Of a DNA stretch of 64,000 nt, positions 18,841 through 29,514 are shown one piece after another. Under the pieces are notes generated by a model. It did not search any database. It saw only the letters and a program-made list of their open reading frames with translations, and was not told the DNA's origin. The DNA is from Bacteroidales bacterium (GTDB taxonomy: Bacteria; Bacteroidota; Bacteroidia; Bacteroidales; UBA932), in contig JAFYSH010000006.1 in NCBI GenBank assembly GCA_017546605.1, forward strand, positions 38,209-102,208. Direction: 5' to 3'. Both the position numbers and the translations under genes were made by a program. Every line of letters starts with the position of its first letter. The first letter of the stretch is position 1.

Positions 18841-19302
18841 TTATTCTGCTTGTGCTTCTTCTGCTGCCGGAGCTGCTTTTTTGGCACGTGAACGACGGGT
18901 AGCTTTCTTTTCTTCTTTCTTGGGAGCTGCTGCAATAGCTGCTTCGTTGAAATCTACCAATTCGATAATTGCCATATCAGCGGCGTCACCTTGTCTGAAA
19001 CCAGTTTTCAAGATGCGGGTATATCCACCGGGACGTTCTGCAATCTTGGGTGCAATTACACGGAACAATTCGGTAATCGCTTCTTTTTGTTTCAAATAAG
19101 CAAATACAGTACGGCGTGAGTGAGTTGAATCATCCTTTGATTTGGTAATCAGGGGTTCTACGTACTCTCTCAAAGCCTTTGCTTTGGGTAAGGTCGTCTC
19201 AATGCGCTTGTGCATAATCAGGGATACTGCCATATTGGCCAACATCGCTTTGCGGTGTCCTGTCTTGCGACCTAAGTGATTGAATCCTTTATTGTGCCTC
19301 AT
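18841..19302 (-). CDS. rplQ: Ribosomal protein L17
   Basis: 153 residues. The first 115 match bacterial L17 ([21 protein letters not shown], then the [18 protein letters not shown] stretch). A 30-residue Ala/Lys/Glu-rich tail ([24 protein letters not shown]) extends it, which is usual for Bacteroidetes. It is the last gene of the operon and its start overlaps the rpoA end by 14 bases. Confidence 0.97.
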   Translation of the reverse strand: MRHNKGFNHLGRKTGHRKAMLANMAVSLIMHKRIETTLPKAKALREYVEPLITKSKDDSTHSRRTVFAYLKQKEAITELFRVIAPKIAERPGGYTRILKTGFRQGDAADMAIIELVDFNEAAIAAAPKKEEKKATRRSRAKKAAPAAEEAQAE

Positions 19303-20341
19303 TTTCTTCTACTTCTTCTACAGGTTGTTCTTCATTTTGATTTCTCTTTTTAACCTCAATGTTGTATTTGGTAACGTCAATACCGAAATTCAGTTTAACG
19401 CGTTCCAACAACATATCGATTTCGTTCATTGATTTCTTACCGAAGTTTCTGAAACGGATCAATTCTGAGCGTTGCAAAGAAACCAGGTCGGCAAAGTTCT
19501 CAATGTGCGCTGCCTTCAAGCAGTTCAAGGCCCGTACAGACAATTCCATATCAGACAACTTGGTCAGCAAGAGGTGACGCATACGCAATGCTTCTTCATC
19601 CAATACTTCAGGTGCGCTCTTTTCTGCCGGAATTTCCAAGGAAATCTTTTCGTCAGAGAACAACATGAAGTGGTGGATCAAAATCTTGGCGGCTTCGGTC
19701 AAAGCATCCTTGGGAAGGATGGATCCATCCGTCGTAATTTCGAGATTCAGCTTTTCGTAGTCGGTCTTTTGCTCTACACGGTAGTTTTCAACCGAATACT
19801 TCACGTTCTTAATGGGGGTGAAGATAGAATCAATGGCAATCGTACCGATAGGAGCTGATTCAACTTTGTTCTCTTCTGCGGGAACATAGCCTCTGCCTTT
19901 ACCGATTTTCAATTCAACCACTAACTTCACGGAAGGTTCCATTGAACAGATGTGGAGATCCGGATTCAGAACAGAGAAGTTTGCCAAATGTTTGCTGATA
20001 TCACCTGCCTTGAATTCATCTTGACCAGTGAGAGTAAAAGAAACGGTTTCACTTTCTTGTTCTTTGACTTCTTGTTTGAAACGAACTTGTTTGAAGTTCA
20101 GAATCATATCAACTACGCCCTCAATCACACCCGGAATGGTATCAAATTCATGATCCACACCCTCGATTTTAATTGAGGTGATGGCAAATCCTTCTAATGA
20201 AGATAAGAGTATGCGGCGCAATGCGTTACCAATGGTAATTCCGTATCCGGGTTCCAAAGGGCGGAACTCAAAACGGCCAAAGGACTCATTAGCGTCAAGC
20301 ATAATGACCTTATCGGGTTTTTGAAATGCTAAAATTGCCAT
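19289..20341 (-). CDS. rpoA: RNA polymerase alpha subunit
   Basis: 350 residues: N-terminal assembly domain (about 1-240, with [20 protein letters not shown]) and C-terminal DNA-binding domain (about 265-330, with [16 protein letters not shown] and [11 protein letters not shown]). The subunit nucleates core polymerase and its C-terminal domain contacts UP elements and activators. A short Gln/Glu-rich tail follows. It sits between rpsD and rplQ in the standard alpha operon order. Confidence 0.98.
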   Translation of the reverse strand: MAILAFQKPDKVIMLDANESFGRFEFRPLEPGYGITIGNALRRILLSSLEGFAITSIKIEGVDHEFDTIPGVIEGVVDMILNFKQVRFKQEVKEQESETVSFTLTGQDEFKAGDISKHLANFSVLNPDLHICSMEPSVKLVVELKIGKGRGYVPAEENKVESAPIGTIAIDSIFTPIKNVKYSVENYRVEQKTDYEKLNLEITTDGSILPKDALTEAAKILIHHFMLFSDEKISLEIPAEKSAPEVLDEEALRMRHLLLTKLSDMELSVRALNCLKAAHIENFADLVSLQRSELIRFRNFGKKSMNEIDMLLERVKLNFGIDVTKYNIEVKKRNQNEEQPVEEVEENEAQ

Positions 20342-20350
20342 TATATTCTA

Positions 20351-20953
20351 TTATTTAGAGTAAAGCTCGACGATCAATTGTTCGTTGATATTTTCAGGAA
20401 TTTCAGTACGTTCAGGGAGGTTCAAGAATTTACCTGCCATGTTTTCTACATTCCATTCCAACCAAGCGTAACGAGCGGTTCCGGATACTGAGTTTTGGAT
20501 AACTTCCAAGCTCTTTGATCTTTCGCGAACTCCGATCACTTGACCAGGTTTCACCAAAGTAGAGGGAATGTTGCAAACGCTACCATCCAATACAATGTGG
20601 CAGTGTGTCACCAATTGACGAGCTGCTGCACGGGTAGGAGCGATACCCAAACGGTAAACCAAGTTGTCCAAACGTGATTCCAAGAGGAACAACAAGTTTT
20701 CACCAGTACGGCCTTTCATGCGAGAAGCCTTTTGGTACAAATTGCGGAATTGTTTTTCCAACAGACCGTAGGTATATTTAACTTTTTGTTTTTCACGCAA
20801 TTGAACACCGTACTCAGAGGTTTTCTTGCGTTTTTTAGCCAACCCGTGTTGTCCCGGAGGATAATTTTTCTTTTCGAAGAATTTATCCGGACCGAAAATG
20901 GGTTCACCAAATTTGCGGGCGATTTTCGTAGTAGGCCCTGTATATCTTGCCAT
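20351..20953 (-). CDS. rpsD: Ribosomal protein S4
   Basis: 200 residues. The S4 RNA-binding domain (about 90-155: [33 protein letters not shown]) is clear. It starts [18 protein letters not shown], the form without the N-terminal zinc cysteines. It is a primary 16S rRNA binder and, in E. coli, the translational repressor of the alpha operon. Confidence 0.98.
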   Translation of the reverse strand: MARYTGPTTKIARKFGEPIFGPDKFFEKKNYPPGQHGLAKKRKKTSEYGVQLREKQKVKYTYGLLEKQFRNLYQKASRMKGRTGENLLFLLESRLDNLVYRLGIAPTRAAARQLVTHCHIVLDGSVCNIPSTLVKPGQVIGVRERSKSLEVIQNSVSGTARYAWLEWNVENMAGKFLNLPERTEIPENINEQLIVELYSK

Positions 20954-20982
20954 AATGAATTAACGTTTAACTTTATTAAAAA

Positions 20983-21372
20983 TTATACTCTACGACGACC
21001 TTTGGGACGGCAACCATTGTGCGGCAGGGGAGTCACATCAATGATTTCAGTTACTTTAATACCTGCACCATCCAAAGTACGGATAGCAGATTCACGACCT
21101 GCACCGGGACCTTTTACATAAGCTTTAATGCTGCGCAAACCCAAATCATAAGCGACTTTTGCTGCATCAGCTGCTGCTACTTGAGCTGCATAGGGAGTAT
21201 TCTTTTTAGAACCTCTAAAGCCCATTTTACCGGCTGAAGACCAGCTGATCACTTGCCCTACGCTATTGGTAAGCGTTACAATCACGTTGTTGAAGGTAGA
21301 TGAAATGTGAGCTTCACCGTAAGCATCAACCTTAACGACTCTTTTCTTGCTAGATGTTGTTTTCTTTGCCAT
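20983..21372 (-). CDS. rpsK: Ribosomal protein S11
   Basis: 129 residues, full length, with the conserved [15 protein letters not shown] and the C-terminal [13 protein letters not shown]. It lies in the small-subunit platform near the mRNA exit. Standard position between rpsM and rpsD. Confidence 0.98.
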   Translation of the reverse strand: MAKKTTSSKKRVVKVDAYGEAHISSTFNNVIVTLTNSVGQVISWSSAGKMGFRGSKKNTPYAAQVAAADAAKVAYDLGLRSIKAYVKGPGAGRESAIRTLDGAGIKVTEIIDVTPLPHNGCRPKGRRRV

Positions 21373-21390
21373 AATAACTTTCAGGTTCTA

Positions 21391-21768
21391 TTATTTGGTT
21401 GCTTTCTTCTTATTCGCAACAGTTTTCTTACGACCTTTGCGAGTACGGGCATTGTTCTTGGTGCTTTGTCCACGTACGGGAAGTCCGAGACGGTGACGAA
21501 TGCCACGGTAACATCCGATATCCATCAGACGTTTGATGTTCAACTGGATTGATGAACGGAGTTCACCTTCAATTTTGTACTCTTCTGCAATCTTGGTACG
21601 GATTGCTGCGACTTGGTCATCGTTCCAGTCCTTTACTTTGAGGTCAAAGTCAATCCCGCAATCGGTAAGGATCTTTTGAGCAGAACTACGGCCAATACCA
21701 AAGATATAGGTCAAACCTATTTCTCCGCGTTTGTTTTTCGGTAAATCAACACCGGCTATACGTGCCAT
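21391..21768 (-). CDS. rpsM: Ribosomal protein S13
   Basis: 125 residues: [26 protein letters not shown] at the start, a helix-two-turn-helix, and the basic tail [18 protein letters not shown] typical of S13. It contacts tRNA in the P site from the small-subunit head. Confidence 0.98.
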   Translation of the reverse strand: MARIAGVDLPKNKRGEIGLTYIFGIGRSSAQKILTDCGIDFDLKVKDWNDDQVAAIRTKIAEEYKIEGELRSSIQLNIKRLMDIGCYRGIRHRLGLPVRGQSTKNNARTRKGRKKTVANKKKATK

Positions 21769-21806
21769 AATCTTTTATCTAATTTTATTGTTTTACAAAT
21801 TAAAAA

Positions 21807-21923
21807 TTATCCTTGGCGCATTTTAAATTTAGGATTCTTTTTGCAAATAATGTACAGACGGCCTTTGCGCTTTACAATCTTACAATCCTCGCTACGCTTT
21901 TTAATGGATGCTTTTACTTTCAT
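21807..21923 (-). CDS. rpmJ: Ribosomal protein L36
   Basis: A 38-residue frame, [20 protein letters not shown] and on to PKFKMRQG, lies between infA and rpsM as expected. It has Cys residues in SEDCKIV and LYIICKK, plus a basic composition; the full C4/C3H zinc set of E. coli L36 is reduced. Start: the only ATG that fits, 12 bases after the infA stop. Confidence 0.96.
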   Translation of the reverse strand: MKVKASIKKRSEDCKIVKRKGRLYIICKKNPKFKMRQG

Positions 21924-21935
21924 TGCTGTAAGTTT

Positions 21936-22154
21936 TTATTTGTATCTGAAAGAAATTCTTCCTTTGGTTAAATCATAAGGGGACATTTCAACCCGTACTT
22001 TATCGCCGGGGAGGATACGAATGTAGTGCATTCTCATCTTCCCAGAAATATGGGCAATTATTACGTGGCCGTTGTCCAGTTCTACTCGAAACATCGCATT
22101 AGACAACGCTTCAATAATAGTACCTTCTTTCTCGATAGCAGCTTGTTTTGGCAT
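21936..22154 (-). CDS. infA: Translation initiation factor IF-1
   Basis: 72 residues, a single S1/OB fold ([35 protein letters not shown]...[18 protein letters not shown]). It blocks the A site during initiation. Located between map and rpmJ. Confidence 0.98.
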   Translation of the reverse strand: MPKQAAIEKEGTIIEALSNAMFRVELDNGHVIIAHISGKMRMHYIRILPGDKVRVEMSPYDLTKGRISFRYK

Positions 22155-22175
22155 AAATGTTTATTCTCCTTAAAA

Positions 22176-22940
22176 TTAACAATTTTCTATAAAGTCGAAT
22201 GTTGACAGGACTTCTGCTCGTTCTTTCCGTACGACAACCATCAGCTCAAAATGAGCGGATTTTTGTTTGTCTGCGGTACTAACTGCCCAGCCATTTTCGT
22301 GCAGATAGATCGCTTTCCCGCCGGCATTAACCATCGGCTCAATGCAGATGACCATACCTTCTGAGAGTTTCTTTCCTCTACCCGATTTTCCGTAATTGGG
22401 AACTTCGGGATCTTCGTGCATGTTGGATCCGATTCCGTGTCCAACAAATTCACGAACTACTGAGAATCCAAAACTTTCAGCATAGGATTGAACAGCGTGG
22501 CTAATGTCCCCGATACGGTTTCCTTCGACTGCTTTACTGATGCCGCGATACAAAGACTCCTTGGTTACATCCAGAAGTTTCCGGGTCTGAGCATCCACCT
22601 CCCCAACCGGGAAGGTGTATGCTGAGTCACCGTAGAAGCCTTTATAAATAGTACCACAATCGACGGATACGATGTCGCCTTCTTTCAAGCAGTAGTCAGA
22701 AGGAAATCCATGAACCACCACATCATTTACTGAAAGGCACAAAGTGTAAGGGAATCCGCCATAACCGAGGAAGCCCGGAACTGCACCGTGATCACGGATG
22801 AAAGCTTCAGCGACTTTGTCGAGTTCCATTGTAGTCACACCGGGAACTACACGCTTACCCACTTCAGCCAAGGTGCGGGATACCAAGAGTGCATTCTCTT
22901 TAAGAATTGCGATTTCTTCTTCGGTTTTGATCCTGATCAT
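22176..22940 (-). CDS. map: Type I methionine aminopeptidase
   Basis: 254 residues. Metal ligands are visible: VDCGTIYKGFYGDSAYTF (two Asp), GHGIGSNMHEDPEVPNYG (His) and CIEPMV (Glu) plus the late Glu near HFELM. It removes the initiator Met after deformylation. Position between secY and infA is the Bacteroidetes order, with no adk in between. Confidence 0.98.
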   Translation of the reverse strand: MIRIKTEEEIAILKENALLVSRTLAEVGKRVVPGVTTMELDKVAEAFIRDHGAVPGFLGYGGFPYTLCLSVNDVVVHGFPSDYCLKEGDIVSVDCGTIYKGFYGDSAYTFPVGEVDAQTRKLLDVTKESLYRGISKAVEGNRIGDISHAVQSYAESFGFSVVREFVGHGIGSNMHEDPEVPNYGKSGRGKKLSEGMVICIEPMVNAGGKAIYLHENGWAVSTADKQKSAHFELMVVVRKERAEVLSTFDFIENC

Positions 22941-22960
22941 AATTCAAAGAACTTTATCGA

Positions 22961-24280
22961 TTACATACCGGAACGGCCTTTGAGACGTCCCGTTTTCATC
23001 AAACCGTCGTAGTGACGCATCAACAAATAGCTTTCAATTTGTTGGAGCGTATCAAGCACTACGCCTACAAGAATCAACAAAGAAGTACCGCCATAGAATT
23101 GAGCGAATTGGTTGTTGATTCCGAGCATCATTGCGAAGGCCGGCAAGATTGCCACGATTGCCAAGAAAATAGAACCGGGCAAAGTAATGCGGGACATCAC
23201 ACTTGAAATATATTCAGCAGTTTTCTTACCAGGCTTAACACCCGGGATAAAACCACCATTCTTCTTCATTTCATCAGCCATCATAGTCGGATTGACGGTA
23301 ATAGCAGTATAGAAATAAGTGAAGAGGATGATCAACATAGCGAACGTGAAGTTGTACCAGAATCCGGTATAGTCGCTCATCACCGCAGCAAAACCACGGG
23401 TTGCGTCAAAACCTGCAAAAACCAACGGGAACATCATCAACGCTTGAGCAAAGATGATCGGCATAACGCCAGCAGCATTGATTTTCAAAGGAATGTATTG
23501 ACGTACACCACCATATTGTTTGGTGCCTACGACACGTTTAGCGTATTGTACAGGAATTTTGCGTTTGCCTTGTACCAAAGCGATACAGCCGATGAAGATG
23601 AAGAACAAAATCACCAGTTCCACGATGAGCATCAAGGGGCCGCCGTTGGTTTGACCAAAACGGGTACCAAATTCAGCAATCAAAGCGAAAGGCAAGCGAG
23701 CAATAATACCCACCATAATGATCAAGGAAATACCATTGCCCAAACCACGGTCAGTAATGCGTTCACCCAACCACATGATGAACATCGTACCACCAATCAA
23801 AACGAGTGTAGCGAAGATGTTGTAAGAGAAGCCTTTCACCAAGAAAGCTGCTTCAGGAAGTTGTGAATGCAAGTTGGTAATGTACGCAGGACCTTGAAGC
23901 GCCAAAATAGCGATGGTCAAGTAACGGGTCCATTGATTCATTTTTCTACGACCGCTTTCTCCTTCACGTTGGAGGCGTTGGAAGTAAGGTACCATAACGC
24001 CCAAGAGTTGGATCACGATCGAAGCAGAGATATAGGGCATTACCCCCAAGGCAAAGATAGATGCATTTCCGAACGCACCGCCGGAAAACATATCCAACAA
24101 GCCTACCAGACCACTGGAGGCCTGGCTTTGCAAGTTGGCAAGTTGCGTCGGATCAATACCCGGAATTACTACGAAGCTACCCAAACGGTAAACTACGAGC
24201 AAAAGGATGGTATAGACGATCCGAGTGCGCAACTCTTCTATCTTGAAGATATTCTTTATAGTATCAAAGAATCGTTTCAT
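22961..24280 (-). CDS. secY: SecY, protein translocase channel subunit
   Basis: 439 residues with ten predicted membrane helices, starting MKRFFDTIKNIFKIEELRTRIVYTILLLVVYRLGSFV and including GLGNGISLIIMVGI and the cytoplasmic loop with KRVVGTKQYGG. It forms the SecYEG channel. Placed between rplO and map. Confidence 0.98.
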   Translation of the reverse strand: MKRFFDTIKNIFKIEELRTRIVYTILLLVVYRLGSFVVIPGIDPTQLANLQSQASSGLVGLLDMFSGGAFGNASIFALGVMPYISASIVIQLLGVMVPYFQRLQREGESGRRKMNQWTRYLTIAILALQGPAYITNLHSQLPEAAFLVKGFSYNIFATLVLIGGTMFIMWLGERITDRGLGNGISLIIMVGIIARLPFALIAEFGTRFGQTNGGPLMLIVELVILFFIFIGCIALVQGKRKIPVQYAKRVVGTKQYGGVRQYIPLKINAAGVMPIIFAQALMMFPLVFAGFDATRGFAAVMSDYTGFWYNFTFAMLIILFTYFYTAITVNPTMMADEMKKNGGFIPGVKPGKKTAEYISSVMSRITLPGSIFLAIVAILPAFAMMLGINNQFAQFYGGTSLLILVGVVLDTLQQIESYLLMRHYDGLMKTGRLKGRSGM

Positions 24281-24287
24281 TGATTTT

Positions 24288-24734
24288 TTAGATTACAGTT
24301 GCGGTTCCACCCACAGCTTCGATTTTTGCAATAGCAGATTTAGAGAATGCGTTAGCGACTACTTCGATCTTAGCGGTCAATTCGCCATTACCGAGGATTT
24401 TCACTTTGTCATTCTTTGAAATCAATCCAGCTTCCATCAAGGTATCAATACCGATGGCGGTGATGTTCATTTTTTCGCTTACTGCTTGCAGAATAGAAAC
24501 GTTAATACCTTTGTATTCTACACGAGTAGGGTTTTTGAAACCGAACTTGGGCAAACGACGTTGAATCGGCATTTGACCACCTTCAAAACCTTTCTTACGG
24601 GAGTAACCTGAGCGGGCTTGAGCACCTTTGTGACCGCGAGTTGAAGTTCCTCCGTGTCCAGATCCTTCACCACGAGCGATGCGCTTTTCTCTACCGAGAG
24701 CACCTTGTGCAGGTTGCAAGTTATGTAATTTCAT
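24288..24734 (-). CDS. rplO: Ribosomal protein L15
   Basis: 148 residues, with the Gly-rich basic N-terminus (RIARGEGSGHGGTSTRGHKGAQARSG in part) and the C-terminal L15/L18e fold. It starts 18 bases after rpmD and ends 7 bases before secY. Confidence 0.97.
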   Translation of the reverse strand: MKLHNLQPAQGALGREKRIARGEGSGHGGTSTRGHKGAQARSGYSRKKGFEGGQMPIQRRLPKFGFKNPTRVEYKGINVSILQAVSEKMNITAIGIDTLMEAGLISKNDKVKILGNGELTAKIEVVANAFSKSAIAKIEAVGGTATVI

Positions 24735-24752
24735 TGCTTAATTCCTCTTAAA

Positions 24753-24932
24753 TTAAATCTGTTCAACTTTTACCAAGTGAAGGACTTTTTGAATCATACC
24801 TTCGGATACGGGAGTAAGTTCAACTTCAACAGTTTGATTCATACGACGCAATCCCAAAGATACCAAGTTTGCAATTTGCACTTTGGTTGCACCATTCTTA
24901 CTCTTAACTTGTGTAATTCTTACTTTTGCCAT
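24753..24932 (-). CDS. rpmD: Ribosomal protein L30
   Basis: A 59-residue frame starting MAKVRITQVKSKNGATKVQI, with the L30 core TLVSLGL-like NLVSLGLRRMNQTVE, sits between rpsE and rplO. Start: ATG 14 bases after rpsE stop. Confidence 0.97.
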   Translation of the reverse strand: MAKVRITQVKSKNGATKVQIANLVSLGLRRMNQTVEVELTPVSEGMIQKVLHLVKVEQI

Positions 24933-24946
24933 AATTGCTTCCTCCC

Positions 24947-25465
24947 TTAACCTTTAAATACTCTTTGCATAGGAATTCCGCGAACGCCAGCAACCATATA
25001 TGCATCACGCATTTCTACCAAGGCAGCAACGGTAGCTTTTACCAAGTTGTGCGGGTTGGAAGAACCTTTGGATTTCGCCAAAACGTCGTGAACACCTACT
25101 GATTCAAACACGGCACGCATTGCACCCCCTGCTTTCACCCCGGTACCGGGAGCTGCAGGTTTCATAAATACGCGAGCACCACCGAATTTTGCTTCTTGTT
25201 CGTGCGGGATGGTTCTCTTGTTCAAAGGAATCTTCACGAGATTCTTCTTTGCATCCTCAACGGCTTTTGCAATAGCTGTGGTAACTTCGTTTGCTTTTCC
25301 AAGGCCATAACCTACTACACCTTTTTCGTCACCGACTACTACGATAGCGGCAAAGCTGAAGTGACGGCCCCCTTTGGTTACTTTCGTAACACGTTGGATT
25401 GCAACCAATCTGTCTTTCAATTCCAAATCGGTGGTCTTTACTTTCTTTACATTAATGTCTGCCAT
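24947..25465 (-). CDS. rpsE: Ribosomal protein S5
   Basis: 172 residues. The double-stranded RNA-binding-like N-terminal domain ([31 protein letters not shown]) and the C-terminal domain ([20 protein letters not shown]) are complete. S5 shapes decoding accuracy in the small subunit. Six bases after rplR. Confidence 0.98.
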   Translation of the reverse strand: MADINVKKVKTTDLELKDRLVAIQRVTKVTKGGRHFSFAAIVVVGDEKGVVGYGLGKANEVTTAIAKAVEDAKKNLVKIPLNKRTIPHEQEAKFGGARVFMKPAAPGTGVKAGGAMRAVFESVGVHDVLAKSKGSSNPHNLVKATVAALVEMRDAYMVAGVRGIPMQRVFKG

Positions 25466-25470
25466 AACTC

Positions 25471-25833
25471 TTAGAATTTAAGGCCGCCTTCACGTGCAGC
25501 GTCAGCCAAACTTTTTACTCTTCCGTGATAGAGGTAACCTCCGCGGTCAAAAGCGATGGTAGTAATACCTTTGGCCATAGCGCGTTCTGCTGCCAATTTA
25601 CCAACCAATTGAGCCACTTCGATTCCACTCTTATTTTTTACCTCTTCGATCAATGCTTTATCTTTAGAGGATGCAGATGCCAAGGTTACGCCGTTAACAT
25701 CATCGATGAACTGAACGTAAATGTTCTTGTTGCTTCTAAATACCGACATTCTCGGTTTTTCTGCAGTACCGTTAACCGCTTTACGGATGCGGTAGCGGAT
25801 TCTTTGTCTTCTTTCAATTTTATTAATAGCCAT
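25471..25833 (-). CDS. rplR: Ribosomal protein L18
   Basis: 120 residues, [18 protein letters not shown] at the start and the C-terminal [24 protein letters not shown]. Binds 5S rRNA with L5. Located between rplF and rpsE. Confidence 0.98.
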   Translation of the reverse strand: MAINKIERRQRIRYRIRKAVNGTAEKPRMSVFRSNKNIYVQFIDDVNGVTLASASSKDKALIEEVKNKSGIEVAQLVGKLAAERAMAKGITTIAFDRGGYLYHGRVKSLADAAREGGLKF

Positions 25834-25848
25834 AGTTCGTTCTCCTTA

Positions 25849-26409
25849 TTATTTAGCACCTGCAGACTTACCAGCTTTGCGACGAAGTTGTTCGCCGACA
25901 AATTTAATACCTTTACCCTTGTAAGGTTCCGGAGCACGCAGTGAGCGAACCTTAGCGGCTACCATACCGAGCAATTGTTTGTCGTGGCTCTTGAGTACCA
26001 AAACGGGGTTTTGACCTTTTTTAACAGGTTCAGCTTCACCTTTCACTTCTTCAGGAAGCATGAAATGGATGTCGTGAGAGTAACCCAAGTTGAACTCGAG
26101 GACTTGGCCTTTCACTTCAACACGGTAACCCACACCGACCAATTCTTGTTTGGTGCTGAAACCTTGAGAAACACCAATAACCATATTGTTGATCAATGCG
26201 CGATAGAGACCGTGCATAGATCTGTGACGGGGTTGGTTTGTGGGACGAGTCACAATTACTACTTCTCCCTCTACAGACACTTTGATGTCAGCATCCACTT
26301 GCTGCGTCAGTTGTCCGAGCGGTCCTTTAACCGTTACCACGTTATCAGGACTTACTGTAACAGTAACTCCTTTAGGCAGGTTTACAGGCAATTTTCCTAT
26401 TCTTGACAT
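25849..26409 (-). CDS. rplF: Ribosomal protein L6
   Basis: 186 residues with two L6 repeats and the C-terminal PEPYKGKGIKFVGEQLRRKAGKS motif. It lies near the factor-binding site of the large subunit. Confidence 0.98.
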   Translation of the reverse strand: MSRIGKLPVNLPKGVTVTVSPDNVVTVKGPLGQLTQQVDADIKVSVEGEVVIVTRPTNQPRHRSMHGLYRALINNMVIGVSQGFSTKQELVGVGYRVEVKGQVLEFNLGYSHDIHFMLPEEVKGEAEPVKKGQNPVLVLKSHDKQLLGMVAAKVRSLRAPEPYKGKGIKFVGEQLRRKAGKSAGAK

Positions 26410-26432
26410 TATCGTTAAGTTTTAATAATTCA

Positions 26433-26828
26433 TTAATAAACGTAGCACAAAACTTCACCACCAACGTTCAACTCACGAGCTTCTTTGTCAGAGATGATAC
26501 CTTTGGAGGTTGAAAGGATAGCAATACCCAAACCGTTCAATACACGCGGCATATTTTCTACGTCGGTGTACTTTCTCAAACCGGGAGTACTGATGCGTTG
26601 GATTTTCTTAATCGCAGCTTTTTTAGTTTCAGGATGATACTTGAGCGCGATTTTGATGGTGTTGCAAGGATTTCCTTCAACCACTTTGTAGCTGAGGATA
26701 TATCCTTTTTCGTGCAAAATGCGAGTGATTTCCACCTTCATTTTAGAAGAAGGAATCTCTACAATCTTGTGACCTGCCAGGTACGCATTACGAACCCGGG
26801 TCAGGAAGTCTGAAATTGGATCAGTCAT
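26433..26828 (-). CDS. rpsH: Ribosomal protein S8
   Basis: 131 residues, MTDPISDFLTRVRNAYLAGH start and the C-terminal GLGIAILSTSKGIISDKEARELNVGGEVLCYVY. In E. coli it represses the spc operon by binding its mRNA. About 75 bases separate it from rpsN, the widest gap in the operon, with no gene in it. Confidence 0.98.
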   Translation of the reverse strand: MTDPISDFLTRVRNAYLAGHKIVEIPSSKMKVEITRILHEKGYILSYKVVEGNPCNTIKIALKYHPETKKAAIKKIQRISTPGLRKYTDVENMPRVLNGLGIAILSTSKGIISDKEARELNVGGEVLCYVY

Positions 26829-26902
26829 TGTTGTTTAAGTTTTACAGATTCGACATCCGAAGATGCCCGATATCCAATGTTATTAAATAAATTTTGTTTG
26901 GT

Positions 26903-27172
26903 TTACCAACTTGCTTTTTTAACGCCCGGGATCAAACCGTTGCTAGCCATTTCACGGAATTGAATACGGCTGATGCCGAACATTCTCATGTATCCTTTCG
27001 GACGACCAGTCAAAGAGCAACGATTGTGTTTGCGAACGGGGCTGGAGTTTTTGGGCAATTTGTCAAGTGCAGCCCAGTCTCCTGCTTCTTTCAAAGCTTT
27101 GCGTTTCGCTTCATATTTGGCACACAGCTTAGCGCGTTTTACTTCGCGTGCCTTCATTGATTCTTTTGCCAT
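26903..27172 (-). CDS. rpsN: Ribosomal protein S14 (zinc-independent form)
   Basis: 89 residues, the longer C-minus form: no CxxC pairs, with C-terminal [34 protein letters not shown]. It lies between rplE and rpsH. Confidence 0.97.
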   Translation of the reverse strand: MAKESMKAREVKRAKLCAKYEAKRKALKEAGDWAALDKLPKNSSPVRKHNRCSLTGRPKGYMRMFGISRIQFREMASNGLIPGVKKASW

Positions 27173-27185
27173 ATCCTAATCTTGA

Positions 27186-27788
27186 TTATTTCTTGTTCTT
27201 AAAAGGCAAGCCGAATGCACGGAGCAATGCGCGTGCTTCTTCGTCTTTTTCAGCTGAAGTCACGAAAGTGATCTCCATACCGAGCACTTTTTGAATTTTG
27301 TCGATGTCGATTTCAGGGAAAATGATTTGTTCTTTGATACCGAGGGTATAGTTACCACGACCATCGAATTTTTCGCTGATACCGTTGAAGTCACGGATAC
27401 GGGGCAAAGAAACTGCGATCAATCTTTCAAGGAATTCGTACATTTTCGAACCACGGAGAGTTACTTTTACACCGATAGGCATACCTCTACGGAGTTTGAA
27501 GTTTGAAATATCCTTGCGAGAGTAAGTAGCAACAGCCTTTTGACCAGTGATCATAGTCAACTCTTGTTGAGCCACTTCGATCAATTTTTTGTCAGCAGTT
27601 GCAGATCCGATACCTTGGTTGATGGTAATCTTTTGCAACTTCGGCACTTGCATTACAGACTTGTAAGCAAATTCTTCTTTGAGTTTTGCTACAATCTCTT
27701 CTTTATATTTCTTTTGCAGAGAAGGAACATATCCTTTCAAATCAACTGCGATTTGCTCTTGTGCTTCTTGAGCTGCTTTCTTTGCCAT
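27186..27788 (-). CDS. rplE: Ribosomal protein L5
   Basis: 200 residues, about 15-20 longer than E. coli L5 because of the N-terminal stretch [19 protein letters not shown]. The core begins at [13 protein letters not shown] and includes [12 protein letters not shown] and [14 protein letters not shown]. It binds 5S rRNA. Its ATG overlaps the rplX stop by 1 base (TAATG). Confidence 0.97.
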   Translation of the reverse strand: MAKKAAQEAQEQIAVDLKGYVPSLQKKYKEEIVAKLKEEFAYKSVMQVPKLQKITINQGIGSATADKKLIEVAQQELTMITGQKAVATYSRKDISNFKLRRGMPIGVKVTLRGSKMYEFLERLIAVSLPRIRDFNGISEKFDGRGNYTLGIKEQIIFPEIDIDKIQKVLGMEITFVTSAEKDEEARALLRAFGLPFKNKK

Positions 27789-28111
27789 TACTTAATCTCC
27801 TCTCCTGATTTTTTAGCGTAACGAACCAATTTTCCATTGTCGTTCAAACGACGACCGATACGGGTAGGAGCACCGGTTGACGGATCAACAACTTGCAGAT
27901 TGGAAATGTGGATTCCTGCCTCTTGTTTTACAATACCACCTTGGGGATTTTTGGCGTTGGGTTTGGTATGTTTGCTTACCATGTTAACCCCTTCCACGAT
28001 AGCGCGGTCTTTTTTGGTAATCACTTCGAGAACCTTACCGGTTTTACCCTTATCGTTCCCAGCGTTTACAAAAACGAGGTCGCCCTTTTTAATATGTAAT
28101 TTCTTATTCAT
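27788..28111 (-). CDS. rplX: Ribosomal protein L24
   Basis: 107 residues with a KOW motif ([23 protein letters not shown]) and [10 protein letters not shown]. Early 23S rRNA assembly protein. Located between rplN and rplE. Confidence 0.98.
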   Translation of the reverse strand: MNKKLHIKKGDLVFVNAGNDKGKTGKVLEVITKKDRAIVEGVNMVSKHTKPNAKNPQGGIVKQEAGIHISNLQVVDPSTGAPTRIGRRLNDNGKLVRYAKKSGEEIK

Positions 28112-28122
28112 CTGTGTACTCC

Positions 28123-28488
28123 TTATAATACTTCGGGTGCCAATGAAACAATCTTCATATATTTTTCACGCAACTCTCTGGCTACGGGGCCAAAAATACG
28201 AGTTCCGCGAACTTCGCCTTGGTTGTTCAACAACACGCAGGCATTGTCATCAAAACGGATATATGAACCGTCAGCGCGACGGATTTCCTTTTTAGTACGT
28301 ACGACTACAGCTTTTGAAACGGTGCCTTTCTTGGCATCACCGCCGGGAATCGCACTCTTAACGGCAACTACGATTTTGTCACCTACACTAGCATAACGAC
28401 GACGGGTACCGCCCAATACACGAATACAGAGTACTTCTTTAGCCCCGCTGTTGTCTGCTACCATCAAACGTGTTTCTTGTTGTATCAT
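28123..28488 (-). CDS. rplN: Ribosomal protein L14
   Basis: 121 residues, [27 protein letters not shown] start, full length, with the C-terminal [25 protein letters not shown]. Confidence 0.98.
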   Translation of the reverse strand: MIQQETRLMVADNSGAKEVLCIRVLGGTRRRYASVGDKIVVAVKSAIPGGDAKKGTVSKAVVVRTKKEIRRADGSYIRFDDNACVLLNNQGEVRGTRIFGPVARELREKYMKIVSLAPEVL

Positions 28489-28491
28489 AGC

Positions 28492-28746
28492 CTATTTAAC
28501 TTTTTCTACGATTTCTACTAATCTCCAGCATTTGGTCTTGCTCAACGGGCGAGTTTCCATAATGCGAACGGTATCTCCTTCATCGCACACGTTATTTTCG
28601 TCGTGGGCAACAAATTTCGTGGTTTTATTTACGAACTTTCCGTAAATAGGGTGTTTTACTTTTCTCTTAACAGCAACAACGATGGATTTTTCCATTTTGT
28701 TACTTACCACGATTCCTACTCTTTCCTTACGTAAATTTCTTTCCAT
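28492..28746 (-). CDS. rpsQ: Ribosomal protein S17
   Basis: 84 residues, [24 protein letters not shown] start and the [29 protein letters not shown]-fold stretch. Three bases separate its stop from rplN. Confidence 0.98.
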   Translation of the reverse strand: MERNLRKERVGIVVSNKMEKSIVVAVKRKVKHPIYGKFVNKTTKFVAHDENNVCDEGDTVRIMETRPLSKTKCWRLVEIVEKVK

Positions 28747-28751
28747 GAACG

Positions 28752-28952
28752 TTAGTTTTGTTCAGATTTTTCAACTTCAGCTAAAATAGTAAGCATCCGG
28801 GCAATATCTTTTTTTGCCTTTCTGATTTTGGAAGAATCTTCCAGCGGAGATATAGCGTGGTTCATTCTCATTTGACCCAAGTTAGCCTGCTCAGTTGCGA
28901 TACGGTCACGCAAGTCCTTTACAGACATCTCGCGAATTTCACTACTCTTCAT
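28752..28952 (-). CDS. rpmC: Ribosomal protein L29
   Basis: The Met six codons downstream ([16 protein letters not shown]) was chosen as start: it follows a GGAGGAG sequence by 9 bases, while the upstream ATG is part of that same sequence. 66 residues, all helical, at the peptide exit tunnel. Confidence 0.95.
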   Translation of the reverse strand: MKSSEIREMSVKDLRDRIATEQANLGQMRMNHAISPLEDSSKIRKAKKDIARMLTILAEVEKSEQN

Positions 28953-28973
28953 AATTACACTCTCCTCCATTAA

Positions 28974-29396
28974 TTAGTTTTCAACATAATCTCTGCGAAC
29001 CACAAACTTAGTGGTAACGGGCAATTTTTGCGCACCCAAGCGGAGAGCTTCTTTTGCAACTTCCATCGGAACGCCTTCTGCTTCAATCAACATACGGCCA
29101 GGAGTGATAGGAGCAACGAATCCTTCGGGAGCACCTTTACCCTTACCCATACGCACTTCAGCAGGTTTCTTAGTAAACGGTTTGTCAGGGAATACACGAA
29201 TCCAGATTTTACCTTCACGTTTCATGTAACGTACTACAGCCTGACGCGCAGCTTCGATTTGTTGACCGGTCAACCAGCAGGGTTCCAAAGTCTTGATTCC
29301 GAAAGAACCAAAAGCCAATTGACTTCCTCTGTGAGCATTGCCTTTCATCCGGCCTTTTTGCTGCCTTCTAAACTTAGTTTTCTTCGGTTGTAACAT
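28974..29396 (-). CDS. rplP: Ribosomal protein L16, first gene of this ribosomal operon
   Basis: 140 residues, [24 protein letters not shown] start and the [24 protein letters not shown] stretch. In nearly all bacteria rpsC lies directly before rplP. Here the upstream DNA is a 300-base promoter region and then a divergent gene, so rpsC and the rest of the S10 operon must be elsewhere. Confidence 0.98.
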   Translation of the reverse strand: MLQPKKTKFRRQQKGRMKGNAHRGSQLAFGSFGIKTLEPCWLTGQQIEAARQAVVRYMKREGKIWIRVFPDKPFTKKPAEVRMGKGKGAPEGFVAPITPGRMLIEAEGVPMEVAKEALRLGAQKLPVTTKFVVRRDYVEN

Positions 29397-29484
29397 TGTT
29401 CTATAAGTTTTAACTTAACAATTATTCCGTTTAACATTCTGATTATCAATCTGATAACAGACTTTTCCGCGTAATATCGGGATG

Positions 29485-29514
29485 CAAATATAGACAAAAA
29501 ATCTGAGGTTGCAA
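29485..29514 (-). promoter_or_regulatory. Consensus promoter of the rplP-rplQ operon
   Basis: On minus: TTG (29512-29514), 19 bases, TATATTTG (29485-29492), an exact Bacteroidetes promoter 89 bases before the rplP start. The 304-base gap 29,397-29,700 holds this promoter, an AT-rich leader and the -7 box of the divergent gene (TACATTTG at 29671-29678); I see no other gene in it. Confidence 0.8.
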